From: Mammaliicoccus sciuri | Lineage (GTDB): Bacteria > Bacillota > Bacilli > Staphylococcales > Staphylococcaceae | DNA: 64,000 bases | Assembly (NCBI RefSeq): GCF_025561425.1 | Contig: NZ_CP094824.1 | Span: 2,852,001-2,916,000 of the forward strand | Reading direction: 5' to 3' | The notes under the pieces: generated by a model | Database searches by the model: none | Told to the model about the DNA's origin: nothing | Seen by the model: only the letters and a program-made list of their open reading frames with translations | In this document: positions 26,024 through 38,800 of the stretch, piece after piece | Numbering within the stretch: position 1 is the stretch's first letter | Layout of the letters: each line of letters starts with the position of its first letter | Position numbers and translations under genes: made by a program

Positions 26024-26048
26024 GCCCAACACCTGATTGGTGTTGGGC
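26024..26048. terminator. Hairpin between the cch module and ccrA
   Basis: GCCCAACACC and GGTGTTGGGC form a perfect 10-bp stem with a 5-base loop. It ends 55 bp before the ccrA start, so ccrA needs its own promoter or readthrough. Confidence 0.65.
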
Positions 26049-26103
26049 TTATGTGTAAATTCATTCATAAATATATATTATCAATGTGGAAGGAGGAAAT
26101 ACG

Positions 26104-27453
26104 ATGAAACAAGCAATAGGTTACTTACGACAGAGCACTACAAAGCAACAATCCTTAGCAGCACAAAAACAAACCATCGAGGCATTAGCCAAAAAACATA
26201 ATATTCAATACATTACCTTTTATAGCGATAAGCAATCAGGACGCACTGATAAGCGGAACGGTTACCAACAAATTACTGAACTGATTCAACAAGGACAATG
26301 TGATGTATTATGTTGTTATCGCTTGAATCGACTGCATCGTAATTTGAAAAATGCATTAAAACTTATGAAACTGTGTCAAAAGTATCATGTTCATATTCTA
26401 AGTATTCATGATGGCTATTTTGATATGGATAAAGCGTTTGATCGCCTAAAACTTAATGTATTCATAAGTCTCGCAGAATTAGAGTCCGATAATATTGGTG
26501 AACAAGTCAAGAATGGTCTTAAAGAAAAAGTTAGACAAGGTAAACTCATCACGACACATGCACCATTTGGTTATACCTATCGCAATGGCACATTCACAAT
26601 TAATCAAGATGAAGCACCAACGGTTAAGACAATATTCCATTACTACCTACAAGGCTATGGTTATAAGAAAATTGCGCAATACCTAGACACAGATGATAAA
26701 TGTATTAATCGTAAGCCCTACCAAGTACGCGCTATTATCACGAATCCTAATTATTGTGGTCGCGTTATCAATCAATATGGACAATATGATAACATGTTCC
26801 CATCTATTGTTTCGACCAATATATACGAACAAGCTCAAGAAATACGGTCACAAAAACATACAAAACGGACTCCCTCAGATAATCAACTTCAGAAGAAAAT
26901 AAAATGTCCATATTGTGGATCAACCCTGACTAATATGACAATTAGAAAAAAGCACCATACCTTACGTTATTATGTCTGTCCTAAAAACATGAATGCATCA
27001 CGTTTTGTCTGTGCATTCAAAGGAATCAATGCGCAAGTATTAGAAACAAGTGTCTTAGCGACTTGTCAGAACTTCTTTCAGAACCAACAGCTCTATTCAA
27101 AAATCAACCAAACAATTCAACAACGATTCAAAAGACAAAGGGACATAGAAGCTAAACATACACTCACGCAAGAACAACTGATAGATAAACTTGCCAAAGG
27201 TATGATTGATGCTGAAACATTCAGGAATCAGTCTCAATCAGTGCTTCAAAAGCGCAAAACCATATCTTCAATAAGTGATACTCAGTTACAAACATCACTA
27301 CAAAAGGTTATACAGAAAAGTTTCACGTTAAACATGTTATATCCCTATATTGATGTCATTCATATTACTAAAAATAAAGAATTAAGCGGAATCTATATAA
27401 AAAATGAGCCACTAAACATCGTTAATCAAACGATACAATCATCAACTGGCTAA
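26104..27453 (+). CDS. ccrA: Cassette chromosome recombinase A
   Basis: 449 aa, the normal CcrA length. Large serine recombinase: the N-terminal catalytic domain has Ser11 in GYLRQSTTKQQS and the arginine-containing YRLNRLHRN. The recombinase domain and a zinc ribbon (CPYCGSTL ... CPKNMNASRFVC) follow, then a C-terminal coiled coil. ATG 26104 is preceded by AAGGAGG. With CcrB it excises and integrates SCC elements at the rlmH attachment site. The gene looks intact, but its partner is truncated. Confidence 0.95.
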   Translation: MKQAIGYLRQSTTKQQSLAAQKQTIEALAKKHNIQYITFYSDKQSGRTDKRNGYQQITELIQQGQCDVLCCYRLNRLHRNLKNALKLMKLCQKYHVHILSIHDGYFDMDKAFDRLKLNVFISLAELESDNIGEQVKNGLKEKVRQGKLITTHAPFGYTYRNGTFTINQDEAPTVKTIFHYYLQGYGYKKIAQYLDTDDKCINRKPYQVRAIITNPNYCGRVINQYGQYDNMFPSIVSTNIYEQAQEIRSQKHTKRTPSDNQLQKKIKCPYCGSTLTNMTIRKKHHTLRYYVCPKNMNASRFVCAFKGINAQVLETSVLATCQNFFQNQQLYSKINQTIQQRFKRQRDIEAKHTLTQEQLIDKLAKGMIDAETFRNQSQSVLQKRKTISSISDTQLQTSLQKVIQKSFTLNMLYPYIDVIHITKNKELSGIYIKNEPLNIVNQTIQSSTG

Positions 27454-27474
27454 ACAAGAAAGGATAAATCAGCT

Positions 27475-28197
27475 ATGCAACAACTCAAACAAAAACGTGT
27501 CGGTATCTATGTTCGTGTATCAACGGAAATCCAAAGTGCTGAAGGTTATAGTATCGACGGACAAATCAATCAAATCAAAGAATATTGTAACTTTCATCAT
27601 TTCGAGGTCAAAGATATATACGCCGATCGTGGTATATCAGGAAAGTCTATGAACCGTCCTGAACTTCAACGTATGTTACATGATGCAAATGAAGGTCTCA
27701 TCGATTGTGTCATGGTATATAAAACAAATCGACTCGCACGTAATACATCAGACTTACTCAAAATTGTTGAAGACCTTCATCGTCAAAATGTCGAATTCTT
27801 CAGCTTATCTGAACGTATGGAAGTCAATACTTCTTCTGGTAAACTCATGTTACAAATACTTGCGAGCTTCTCAGAATTCGAACGTAATAACATTGTCGAG
27901 AACGTATTCATGGGACAAACCAGACGTGCTCAAGAAGGCTATTATCAAGGCAATATTCCACTAGGATATGACAAAATACCTGATAATAAACACGAACTGA
28001 TGATTAATCAACATGAAGCGAATATCGTGAAATATATATTCGAATCTTATGCCAAAGGACATGGTTATCGTAAAATTGCCAATGCCCTCAATCACAAAGG
28101 ATATGTTACTAAAAAAGGTAATCCTTTTAGCATCAATTCAATAACCTATATCTTAGTCAATCCATGGTTCTGTTGCAAAGTTGAATTTATAGTATAA
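27475..28197 (+). pseudogene. ccrB: Cassette chromosome recombinase B, truncated by IS431
   Basis: Only about 230 native residues remain of the roughly 540 expected. The catalytic domain is present (Ser16 in GIYVRVSTEIQS; the NRLARN arginines) and the start of the recombinase domain reads to VNPW. IS431 begins at 28166 and supplies the last ten codons (FCCKVEFIV). The DNA-binding zinc ribbon and coiled coil are lost, so CcrAB-mediated excision should be impossible from this locus. Confidence 0.95.
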
Positions 28198-28955
28198 TTT
28201 TAACAAAAAGGAGTCTTCTGTATGAACTATTTCAGATATAAACAATTTAACAAGGACGTCATCACTTTAGCCGTTGGCTACTATCTAAGATATGCATTGA
28301 GTTATCGTGATATATCTGAAATATTAAGGGAACGTGGTGTAAATGTTCATCATTCAACGGTCTACCGTTGGGTTCAAGAATATGCCCCGATTTTATATCA
28401 AATTTGGAAGAAAAAGCATAAAAAAGCTTATTACAAATGGCGTATTGATGAGACGTACATCAAAATAAAAGGAAAATGGAACTATTTATATCGTGCCATT
28501 GATGCAGAGGGACATACATTAGATATTTGGTTGCGTAAGCAACGAGATAATCATTCAGCATATGCATTTATCAAACGTCTCATTAAACAATTTGGTAAAC
28601 CTCAAAAAGTGATTACAGATCAGGCACCTTCAACGAAGGTAGCAATGGCTAAAGTCATTAAAGCTTTTAAACTTAAACCTGACTGTCATTGTACATCGAA
28701 ATATCTGAATAATCTCATTGAGCAAGATCACCGTTATATTAAAGTAAGAAAGACAAGATATCAAAGTATCAATACGGCAAAGAATACTTTAAAAGGTATT
28801 GAATGTATTTACGCTCTATATAAAAAGAACCGCAGGTCTCTTCAGATCTACGGATTTTCGCCATGCCACGAAATTAGCATCATGCTAGCAAGTTAAACGA
28901 ACACTGACATGACATATTAGTGGTTAGCTATATTTTTTTACTTTGCAACAGAACC
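28166..28955 (+). mobile_element. IS431/IS257 (IS6 family)
   Basis: 790 bp between GGTTCTGTTGCAAAGT (28166) and its inverted copy ACTTTGCAACAGAACC (ending 28955). The 8-bp sequences outside the two ends (CAATCCAT and CTCTATAA) do not match. The element therefore sits at a deletion or recombination junction rather than a simple insertion. Confidence 0.95.
28222..28896 (+). CDS. IS431/IS257 transposase
   Basis: 224 aa IS6-family DDE transposase. Residues WRIDETYIKIKGKW carry the first aspartate, VITDQAPS the second, and the final glutamate lies in NNLIEQDHRYIKVR. It is complete, with RBS AAAAGGAG. Confidence 0.95.
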   Translation: MNYFRYKQFNKDVITLAVGYYLRYALSYRDISEILRERGVNVHHSTVYRWVQEYAPILYQIWKKKHKKAYYKWRIDETYIKIKGKWNYLYRAIDAEGHTLDIWLRKQRDNHSAYAFIKRLIKQFGKPQKVITDQAPSTKVAMAKVIKAFKLKPDCHCTSKYLNNLIEQDHRYIKVRKTRYQSINTAKNTLKGIECIYALYKKNRRSLQIYGFSPCHEISIMLAS

Positions 28956-28977
28956 CTCTATAATATATTAATCAAAA

Positions 28978-29015
28978 AAGGCTAGAAACACCAATTTCAC
29001 GGTGTTTCTAGCCTT
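28978..29015. terminator. Bidirectional terminator at the guaA 3' end
   Basis: Arms AAGGCTAGAAACACC and GGTGTTTCTAGCCTT form a perfect 15-bp stem with an 8-base loop, 17 bp after guaA. It is the first core sequence beyond the IS431 junction. Confidence 0.8.
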
Positions 29016-29031
29016 AATATTTACTATAATC

Positions 29032-30576
29032 TTACTCCCACTCAATTGTGCTTGGGGGCTTAGATGTAATGTCATAGACAACTCTGTTTACGTGGTCTAC
29101 TTCGTTTACGATACGGCTTGATACTTTTTGTAAGACTTCCCAGTCAATTCTTGCGAAGTCACTTGTCATGCCGTCTATTGATGTTACTGCGCGTACGCCG
29201 ACTGTGTAGTCATATGTACGGTAGTCTCCCATAACTCCTACTGAACGGATATCTGGTAATACTGTGAAGTATTGCCAAATGTCTCTTTCTAGACCTTCTT
29301 CACGCACGACTTCTCTTAGAATTGCGTCTGATTCTCTTACGATTTCTAATTTTTCTTCAGTAATTTCACCTAATACACGAATTCCTAAACCTGGGCCAGG
29401 GAATGGTTGGCGCCATACTAAATGTTCTGGTATGCCTAATTCGATTCCTAGTGCACGTACTTCGTCTTTAAATAGTGTATTAATTGGTTCAATTAATTGG
29501 AACTGCATGTCTTCTGGTAATCCACCTACGTTATGGTGTGATTTAATTGTTTGTGCAGTCTTTGTACCTGATTCAATGATATCTGTATAAAGCGTACCTT
29601 GTGCAAGGAAATCAACGCCTTCTAATTTTGATGCTTCGTTATCAAATACGTATACAAATTCATTACCGATAATTTTACGTTTTTTCTCAGGGTCTGAAAC
29701 GCCAGCTAATTTACTCATGAAAGGATCTTTGGCATCTACTCTAATAATGTTCATATTGAATCCTTCACCAAAGTTCTCCATTACCATGTCGCCTTCACCT
29801 TTTCTAAGCAAACCATGGTCTACGAAGATACAAGTTAATTGATCGCCAATTGCTTTATGAAGTAATACTGCTACAACTGATGAATCAACGCCACCACTCA
29901 TCGCACATAATACTTTACGATCGCCAACTTGTTCTCTAATTTTTTCTACTTCGATTTCAACAAAGTTCTCCATAGTCCAGTTTCCTGTACATTCACAAAC
30001 ACGACGAATGAAGTTTCTTAATAAGTCATTTCCGTATTCAGTATGTCTTACTTCTGGATGGAATTGTACACCGTATAATTTTCTTGATTTATCTTCAATT
30101 GCTGCATTTTGACAACTTGGGCTGTCTGCAATGATTTCAAAGTTCTCAGGAATATCGATTACTTTGTCACTGTGACTCATCCAAACTGTTTGACTATTAG
30201 GTAAGCTGAAGAATAACTCGTCATCTGATTTAACGTTTAATGTTGCTTTACCGTATTCACGTTCATTAGCTCTTTCTACAGAACCACCTAATAATTTAGT
30301 CATTAATTGCATACCGTAACAAATACCTAAAACAGGAATACCTAGTTCAAAGATTTCAGGATCAACTGTGAATGATCCCTCTTCGTATACTGAATTTGGT
30401 CCACCTGAAAGTATAATACCTTTAGGATTCATTTTTTTAATTTCTTCGATTGAGATTTCATGGTCGTGTAACTCACTGTATACGCCCATTTCTCTTATAC
30501 GACGTGTAATCAATTGGTTATATTGACTACCAAAATCCAATACAAGAATTAACTCTTGTTCAAAAGCCATTTCCAT
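29032..30576 (-). CDS. guaA: GMP synthase (glutamine-hydrolysing)
   Basis: 514 aa, normal length. The class I glutamine amidotransferase domain has nucleophile Cys86 (GICYGMQ) and the His-Glu pair in GVQFHPEV. It is followed by the ATP-pyrophosphatase loop SGGVDSS near residue 233 and the C-terminal dimerisation domain ending STIEWE. It converts XMP to GMP with glutamine and ATP. Last gene of the xpt-pbuX-guaB-guaA operon, 19 bp after guaB. Confidence 0.98.
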   Translation of the reverse strand: MEMAFEQELILVLDFGSQYNQLITRRIREMGVYSELHDHEISIEEIKKMNPKGIILSGGPNSVYEEGSFTVDPEIFELGIPVLGICYGMQLMTKLLGGSVERANEREYGKATLNVKSDDELFFSLPNSQTVWMSHSDKVIDIPENFEIIADSPSCQNAAIEDKSRKLYGVQFHPEVRHTEYGNDLLRNFIRRVCECTGNWTMENFVEIEVEKIREQVGDRKVLCAMSGGVDSSVVAVLLHKAIGDQLTCIFVDHGLLRKGEGDMVMENFGEGFNMNIIRVDAKDPFMSKLAGVSDPEKKRKIIGNEFVYVFDNEASKLEGVDFLAQGTLYTDIIESGTKTAQTIKSHHNVGGLPEDMQFQLIEPINTLFKDEVRALGIELGIPEHLVWRQPFPGPGLGIRVLGEITEEKLEIVRESDAILREVVREEGLERDIWQYFTVLPDIRSVGVMGDYRTYDYTVGVRAVTSIDGMTSDFARIDWEVLQKVSSRIVNEVDHVNRVVYDITSKPPSTIEWE

Positions 30577-30595
30577 AATTGTCGTTCTCCTTTAA

Positions 30596-33368
<2,773 letters not shown>

Positions 33369-33369
33369 G

Positions 33370-33945
33370 TTATTCTCCTACCAGTTTGACTGTATTTCCT
33401 AATAATGAAGCAACTTGGCATAGAGATAAGACTTCTAGTCCTTCAGATTCCAACTTCTCTCTACCCGGTTGGAAACTTTTTTCTATAACAATTCCAATTC
33501 CAGATGTTGTTGCGTTTGCTGCTTGAACTAAACGATGTAATCCTAATGATGCTTCGCCATTCGCTAAGAAGTCATCAATAATTAATACATGGTCGTCTTC
33601 ATTTAAAAATTGTTTCGCAATAACCACTGTACTCGTTGTATTTTTAGTAAATGAGTGAATATCTGTTTGATAAAATTCAGATGTCATTGTAGATGGTTTT
33701 GCTTTTTTCGCAAATAAACATGGCACGTCTAAATGTAAAGATGCCATTATTGCAGGTGCGATACCTGACGCTTCAATCGTAAGTACTTTCGTGATTTTCT
33801 TGTCTTTAAAATGTTCCGTAATAACTTGACCAACTTCATACATTAACTTTGCATCAATTTGGTGATTTAAAAATGAATCAACCTTGAGAATCTTTTCATC
33901 GATGACTACACCATCTTCTTTAACCCTATCTTGTAGTGTCCTCAC
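33370..33945 (-). CDS. xpt: Xanthine phosphoribosyltransferase
   Basis: 191 aa. The PRPP-binding loop is VLIIDDFLANGEAS, as usual for type I phosphoribosyltransferases, and the N-terminal DSFLNHQID is typical of Xpt. It makes XMP from xanthine and PRPP. First gene after the guanine riboswitch. Confidence 0.95.
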   Translation of the reverse strand: MRTLQDRVKEDGVVIDEKILKVDSFLNHQIDAKLMYEVGQVITEHFKDKKITKVLTIEASGIAPAIMASLHLDVPCLFAKKAKPSTMTSEFYQTDIHSFTKNTTSTVVIAKQFLNEDDHVLIIDDFLANGEASLGLHRLVQAANATTSGIGIVIEKSFQPGREKLESEGLEVLSLCQVASLLGNTVKLVGE

Positions 33946-33977
33946 ACTACTCGCCTCCTCATTTAGATTAAAAAAAA

Positions 33978-34010
33978 CACACCTTAATCCTAAAAAATAG
34001 GTAAGATGAG
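33978..34010 (-). terminator. Riboswitch expression-platform terminator
   Basis: On the minus strand CATCTTACCT pairs imperfectly with AGGATTAAGGTG around a T-rich loop and is followed by a run of eight T's. It lies between the purine aptamer and xpt and would stop transcription when the ligand is bound. Confidence 0.75.
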
Positions 34011-34068
34011 TAAAAAATAATATAAAACCACACCATTTTGGATAGTCTGATTCCAGTGTTATTCATTT

Positions 34069-34138
34069 ACTCATAGTCGTGTCGTTTAAGGCAACACGGT
34101 AGAAACTTCCAAAGCCATATTCTTCAGATTATATGAGT
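34069..34138 (-). promoter_or_regulatory. Purine (guanine-type) riboswitch aptamer
   Basis: The 70-nt minus-strand sequence starts ACTCATATAATCTGAAGAAT and ends CGACTATGAGT. P1 is formed by ACTCAT/ATGAGT. The conserved junctions TATAATCTG and GTTTCTACC, and the loops (ATATGGCTTTGGAAGT; CCGTGTTGCCTTAAACGACACG) match the xpt purine riboswitch. The C before TATGAG marks it as guanine-type rather than adenine-type. Confidence 0.95.
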
Positions 34139-34274
34139 TTTTAGTAATAAATTATTCATTGATAATAACAAAATATCAGTATTTTTACAATAGGCAAAAC
34201 CTTATGTTAGCGCTATTTTAAGAGGTTTTGAATAAACTGAAAAATCTAAATAATTAGAAAGTTGATTGAATATT

Positions 34275-34299
34275 GTTTGATTGTCCTCCACAAGGGTAT
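34275..34299 (+). promoter_or_regulatory. SigB-type promoter of the general stress gene
   Basis: GTTTGA (34275-34280) and GGGTAT (34294-34299), spaced by 13 bp, match the staphylococcal SigB consensus GTTTAA-N12-15-GGGTAT. It lies 112 bp upstream of the stress protein start. Confidence 0.75.
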
Positions 34300-34411
34300 T
34301 TGAGAATTATATTGTATTAACGTAGACAATATTTATTAAGTATGTATACACCTAGAGCATAATCACTGTTGATAAGATTTTTACACATTACAAATTTATG
34401 GAGGTTTTAGT

Positions 34412-35980
34412 ATGGGTAAAATAGAAAAATTTAGTAACGAAAGTGATTTACTGCAACGTATTGATCAATTGAAAGAAGAAGGTGTCGGAGAAAGTGACTT
34501 ACAAGTTATTTCCGAAGACAAGTTAGATGATAACTCTTTAGACTACACGGATGTTAAAGTGAAGAACTCTAGAGGCTCATTTAGCGACAAAATTACTGCA
34601 CTATTCTCAGGCGAAAGTGCTGAAGAACGTGTATTATCAAGTTTAAATATTCCAGAAGAAGAATTAGATAGCTATAAACAAGAACTTAATAACGGAAAAA
34701 TACTATTATATGTTGATAATGACAATATAAGCGATACTGAAAACTATGATTCAAATCATCCTAAAGACTCTCAAACAGGAAATGAGCATTACGATAATAC
34801 GAAACCATTTTCTAGTGATGAGAGCGAAGATAGTGGCGTATCTAAAGGTACAGCTGCTGGTGCTGGATTAGGTGCAGGTGCTGCGGGCGCTGGTGCCGCT
34901 GCTGTACATTCAACTTCAGATCAAGAGGAAGATGTGAATGAAACATCTGATTTTGATAAAGCTGAAAGAGAAGAAGAATTTAATCAGCAAGATGAAGTAC
35001 CTGAAAATGATCTAACTCAAGATGTGGATACTGCAGATACAGAAAAAACAGATGCACCATCATTTGATAACGAAGCTGAAACGGATCGAGATGTAAATAC
35101 AAATCGATATGGCAATAATATTAATGAAGAAGACGTAGCGCATGATGATGTGGATGATTCAAACATCGACCATCAAGAAACATCAACTTCAGCTAATTTA
35201 GCAGGTGCTTCTGGTCTTGGCGCAGCTGGATATGCAAATGAACATAGAGAACAACAAGAAACAGAAGATGACGTACAAGACGATAGAAGAGTCTACTCTA
35301 GCGATTATGGTGAAACAGATAATGTTAAAGATCAACAAGATTTAACAAGAGAAGATGAATCATCATTCTCAAGAGTGCATGATGACGACGTAGAAAGAGA
35401 ACGTTCTAACTTAAACTACGATAAACCAAATGAAAGTGTTGAACCACCAGTATCAGATGAAACAACAACACGTGAATCTAACTTCTCTACTAGCCAAGAT
35501 GATCAAGATACAAATGTTCACACTTCTGAGCAGTCATACAACAACGACACACAAGATAATAATGTAGGCGAAACATCTTACAATAATGAAACACAAAATA
35601 ACAATGTAGATGAAGAATCTGTTCAACTTCATGAAGAACGTCTAAATGTAGACAAAGAGAATGTTGAAACAGGTGAAGCATCTGTAGATAAACATGTTGT
35701 AGAAGAAGAACAAGAATTTGATGTACCGGTTGAACGTGAAGAAGTAACAATCGAACGTAGACCCGTTAATGAGAAAGTAGACGAAGACTTTAACGCTAAT
35801 GATGATGATTCCGTACACATTCCATTACACGAAGAACGTGTAAAAGTAGAAAAAGAAAATGTCGTATCTGAAGAAATCGTCATTAAGAAAAATAAAGTTC
35901 AAGATACTGAACATGTTTCTGAAAAAGTGAGACATGAAGAAACAGATATCAATAATCCTACAGATGATAACCCTAAATAA
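34412..35980 (+). CDS. Acidic general stress protein with N-terminal GSP17M-like and C-terminal DUF2382 (YsnF/AvaK) domains
   Basis: 522 aa. Residues 1-110 resemble the general stress protein 17M/YflT domain (EKFSNESDLLQRIDQLKEEG; Y-LVDN-type end). A long, very acidic disordered middle follows, broken by two Ala/Gly-rich stretches (GAGLGAGAAGAGAAA; AGASGLGAAGYA). The C-terminus contains DUF2382-type heptad-like repeats (LHEERLNVDKENVETGE, then LHEERVKVEKENVVSEE). It has RBS GGAGG and a SigB-type promoter upstream. Function is unknown beyond stress induction. Confidence 0.8.
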   Translation: MGKIEKFSNESDLLQRIDQLKEEGVGESDLQVISEDKLDDNSLDYTDVKVKNSRGSFSDKITALFSGESAEERVLSSLNIPEEELDSYKQELNNGKILLYVDNDNISDTENYDSNHPKDSQTGNEHYDNTKPFSSDESEDSGVSKGTAAGAGLGAGAAGAGAAAVHSTSDQEEDVNETSDFDKAEREEEFNQQDEVPENDLTQDVDTADTEKTDAPSFDNEAETDRDVNTNRYGNNINEEDVAHDDVDDSNIDHQETSTSANLAGASGLGAAGYANEHREQQETEDDVQDDRRVYSSDYGETDNVKDQQDLTREDESSFSRVHDDDVERERSNLNYDKPNESVEPPVSDETTTRESNFSTSQDDQDTNVHTSEQSYNNDTQDNNVGETSYNNETQNNNVDEESVQLHEERLNVDKENVETGEASVDKHVVEEEQEFDVPVEREEVTIERRPVNEKVDEDFNANDDDSVHIPLHEERVKVEKENVVSEEIVIKKNKVQDTEHVSEKVRHEETDINNPTDDNPK

Positions 35981-35997
35981 GACAATATAATAACTTA

Positions 35998-36031
35998 AGA
36001 GGCTGGGACATAATGTCATGTCCTGGTCTCT
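35998..36031. terminator. Terminator after the stress gene
   Basis: AGAGGCTGGGACAT can pair over 14 bases, including G-U pairs, with ATGTCCTGGTCTCT, followed by CTTTTT. It belongs to a GGGACATAA-type terminator family seen several times in this window. Confidence 0.7.
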
Positions 36032-36117
36032 CTTTTTATTTCCTCAATACGATAGTACTACCATTAAAATCTTATGTTATAATATTATAAAATATTGATT
36101 ATGAGGGGTTCATAACT

Positions 36118-36774
36118 ATGAATTTTGAAGTTGTCACATCTATCGATGATCCATTATTCAAAAAAGCATTAGAAATGTATGAAGATATTTTCAAGGCAGA
36201 GGTGCGAGAAGACCGCCACGTCTTCATCCATTCGCTTACATCTGATTACATAAAGAAACATTATATATTTTTAGTTGGTTTAATTGATGACACGGTCGTA
36301 AGTTTGTCTACAGGTCATTATGAACCTACAACAAATTCAGCTTTTATTATTTATTTAATGACGCATCCTGAATACCGCAATCAGCGTGTTGGCGGACAAA
36401 CGTTGGAAAGAATTGAAGCAGAACTTCATAAACATGCTCAAGATGTTCATGGAAGAGATGCTAACATGATTATGTTGGAATCGTTTGGAGAAGAATCATA
36501 CGAGAACAACAGTGGTAAAGAAGAAGCGATTCTGCGTAAGAACTTCTTTAATAGACATGGTTATGAAGTTCAACAAGACATCCCTTATATACAACCGAAT
36601 CCACAAAAATCATTAGCACCTACACCTATAGATTTATATATTAAGCAATACTTGCCGCTTCAAAAAGACGTTATCTCACCGAGTATTCGTTCTTGTTACA
36701 TCAACAAGTACATACACGGAAATGAAAACAATCGAGAATTTGTATACGAATTATTAGAATCTATGGATTTATAA
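36118..36774 (+). CDS. GNAT-family N-acetyltransferase
   Basis: 218 aa. The acetyl-CoA-binding region is YLMTHPEYRNQRVGGQTLERIEA (seen as THPEYRNQRVGGQTL), matching the R/Q-x-x-G-x-G/A loop loosely. RBS AGGGG. Substrate unknown. It is a single gene with its own terminator, which it shares with the convergent nitronate monooxygenase gene. Confidence 0.7.
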   Translation: MNFEVVTSIDDPLFKKALEMYEDIFKAEVREDRHVFIHSLTSDYIKKHYIFLVGLIDDTVVSLSTGHYEPTTNSAFIIYLMTHPEYRNQRVGGQTLERIEAELHKHAQDVHGRDANMIMLESFGEESYENNSGKEEAILRKNFFNRHGYEVQQDIPYIQPNPQKSLAPTPIDLYIKQYLPLQKDVISPSIRSCYINKYIHGNENNREFVYELLESMDL

Positions 36775-36780
36775 GTTAGA

Positions 36781-36810
36781 AAAGCTGACATCACATGCGA
36801 TGTCAGCTTT
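36781..36810. terminator. Shared convergent terminator
   Basis: AAAGCTGACATC and GATGTCAGCTTT form a perfect 12-bp stem. The stop codon of the minus-strand nitronate monooxygenase gene (36803-36805) lies inside it. Confidence 0.8.
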
Positions 36811-37849
36811 TTATTGCTTTAAGATATCTTTCCATTAATTCATGGACACTTTCATCTTTAGCACCTTCTGGATTTGTACCACACCATAAATTCATATAAT
36901 CTGGATTGTTTAACTTTTTAGACTGCCCTCTCAAAGGTTGTGTTAATATATTTTGAATCGGATACGGACAAATATCATCTTTAAATTGTTCCATATACTG
37001 TATAAAGGGATTTATAATACCCTTTGCATAACGCCCACTAAACGTATTCGTTAATATAATATCATCTGGATGTGCTTTTAATATATGCGCTTTATGCACA
37101 TCTGGTGCACCACTTTCATGTGTTGTTAAGAATGCTGTTCCAAGTTGAACTGCATGAGCACCTTTTTGAATATAACGTTTCGCTAATTCTGGTGTCGTGA
37201 TACCGCCCGCTACTATTAATGGCACGTTAATCAAAGGATACGTTTAATTAAACAATTGCTCAGTTGTGAGACGATTTTCTGGCAGTGATTGTTCAAATGA
37301 ACCTCTATGACCACCCGCTTCACTACCTTGAATCACTATCGCATCAATACCAATGGATTCCAAAGCTTGAGCTTCATTTAAATCTGTTGCAGTTCCTATT
37401 ACATTAATATGATGGCCATGTAATGTGCAAACGAGATTTTCTGAAGGCTTACCAAATGTAAAGCTTACATATTCAACATGTTTCTCTATAATCACGTTTA
37501 ACATGTCCTCAAAATTCACATCTATTGAAACATCTTGTATTTGTTTGCTGTTTAATTTTTCTGTTATGGGATGTAATATTTTATTCATAAAATCAACTTT
37601 TTCATGATCAATAGCTGGATACTCTGGCACAAATAAATTGACGCCAAACGGTTCAGAAGTCATATGTCTAATTTGGTCTATATCTTTAGCTAAAGCATCA
37701 GGCGTCATATATCCAGCACCGATTTGTCCAAAGCCGCCTACATTACAAACTGAAGCCACTAAGTCAGGTGTTGTAATACCTCCAGCCATACCCGCTAGAA
37801 AAATCGGTTTATCCAATTCTGAGATTAATTTTTTCGATTTCAATGACAA
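36803..37849 (-). pseudogene. Nitronate monooxygenase (2-nitropropane dioxygenase family), one in-frame TAA
   Basis: The N-terminal part has PIFLAGMAGGITTPDLVASV, the FMN-binding barrel start. It continues to VIGTATDLNEAQALESIGID and the active-site region QGSEAGGHRGSF. After RLTTEQLFN the frame meets TAA (37244-37246) and then stays open in the same frame as TYPLINVPLIVAGGITTPEL to the natural end. The two halves together are 348 codons, the usual length. RBS GGAGGG precedes the first start. One nonsense mutation separates this from a complete enzyme. Confidence 0.85.
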
Positions 37850-37942
37850 TCCCTCCTAAAAAATTTAATTCGTAAGCTAATCATTTTATTTTTTTAGTTA
37901 ATTGGTGCATTATAATGACATCATACTAAAAGGAGAAATAAA

Positions 37943-38602
37943 ATGACACACTCAAAGCTTTCATTAACTGAAATTATTAAAAAAAGAAAATCAGTTAAAG
38001 AGTTCGATCCAAACTTCAAAATTCCAAGAGAAGAAATAAAAGAAATGATAGCACTTGCTACTAAAGCACCTTCATCAATCAACTTACAACCATGGCGCTT
38101 TGTTATCATCGATTCTGAAGAAACAAAACAAAAATTAGACCATCTTGTTCAGTTCAACCAAAGACAATTACATTCATCAAGTGCGATTATTCTTGTACTT
38201 GCAGATTTAAAACACGCTGAATACGTGAGCGATATTTACGAGAAGAATGTTGAACTTGGTTATATGGATGAAAATTCAAAAGATTACTTTATTGAAACAA
38301 TTTCAAATTTAATTAGCAGTGCTGACGAAAGTTACTTTAATGCACAAGGTTTAATGGATGCAAACTTAGCTTCTATGCAATTAATGCTTATTGCGACTGA
38401 TCACGGTTATGATACTAACCCTATCGGCGGATTCGATAAGACAGCTGTATTAGAAGCATTAAACATCGATACTTCTAGATATGTACCAGCTCATTTAATT
38501 GCTATTGGTAAAGGTGTTAAACCACCACATGATTCAAGTAGATTACCAGTAGATAGAATCATCGCTTGGAATGATGATAGTAACGGTTCAATCGGCCAAT
38601 AA
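37943..38602 (+). CDS. Nitroreductase-family FMN oxidoreductase
   Basis: 219 aa. The N-terminal RKSVKEFDPNFKIPREEIKE and LATKAPSSINLQPWRFVII are the FMN-binding signature of the family. GYDTNPIGGFD and the C-terminal IGKGVKP follow. It reduces nitro compounds or quinones with NAD(P)H. It diverges from the broken nitronate monooxygenase gene across 93 bp. RBS AAAGGAG. Confidence 0.85.
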   Translation: MTHSKLSLTEIIKKRKSVKEFDPNFKIPREEIKEMIALATKAPSSINLQPWRFVIIDSEETKQKLDHLVQFNQRQLHSSSAIILVLADLKHAEYVSDIYEKNVELGYMDENSKDYFIETISNLISSADESYFNAQGLMDANLASMQLMLIATDHGYDTNPIGGFDKTAVLEALNIDTSRYVPAHLIAIGKGVKPPHDSSRLPVDRIIAWNDDSNGSIGQ

Positions 38603-38629
38603 GAACTTTATTCGTTCTATTTGTACTAA

Positions 38630-38800
38630 TACTCTGGGAGCGGGACAGAAATCTAATTTGTATAAAAAGATTTCGTAGTCCCGCCCCGGCAAGGATGACT
38701 AGAGTTGAAAAAGCTTGAAACAAGCGTATTTCAATTCAGTCATCTACTGCCAAGATGCTAAAACTGGCTGAGACATGCTTTATGTCCCAGCCTATTTTTT
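38630..38800. repeat. Staphylococcal intergenic repeat with GGGACAGAAAT-type hairpins
   Basis: The stretch begins GGGAGCGGGACAGAAATC, pairs with GATTTCGTAGTCCCGCCCC, and ends with a second hairpin GGCTGAGACATGC...TTATGTCCCAGCC followed by T's. It has the character of the dispersed terminator-like elements found between many staphylococcal genes. It sits between the nitroreductase and the transporter genes. Confidence 0.6.

Noticed and set aside
22292..28955. A resistance cassette such as SCCmec
   Set aside because: No mecA, mecR or other resistance gene is visible in the window. Only cassette replication and recombination genes remain.
26024..29032. SCC attachment site next to guaA
   Set aside because: I looked near the IS431-guaA junction for the conserved rlmH-end sequence and did not see it.
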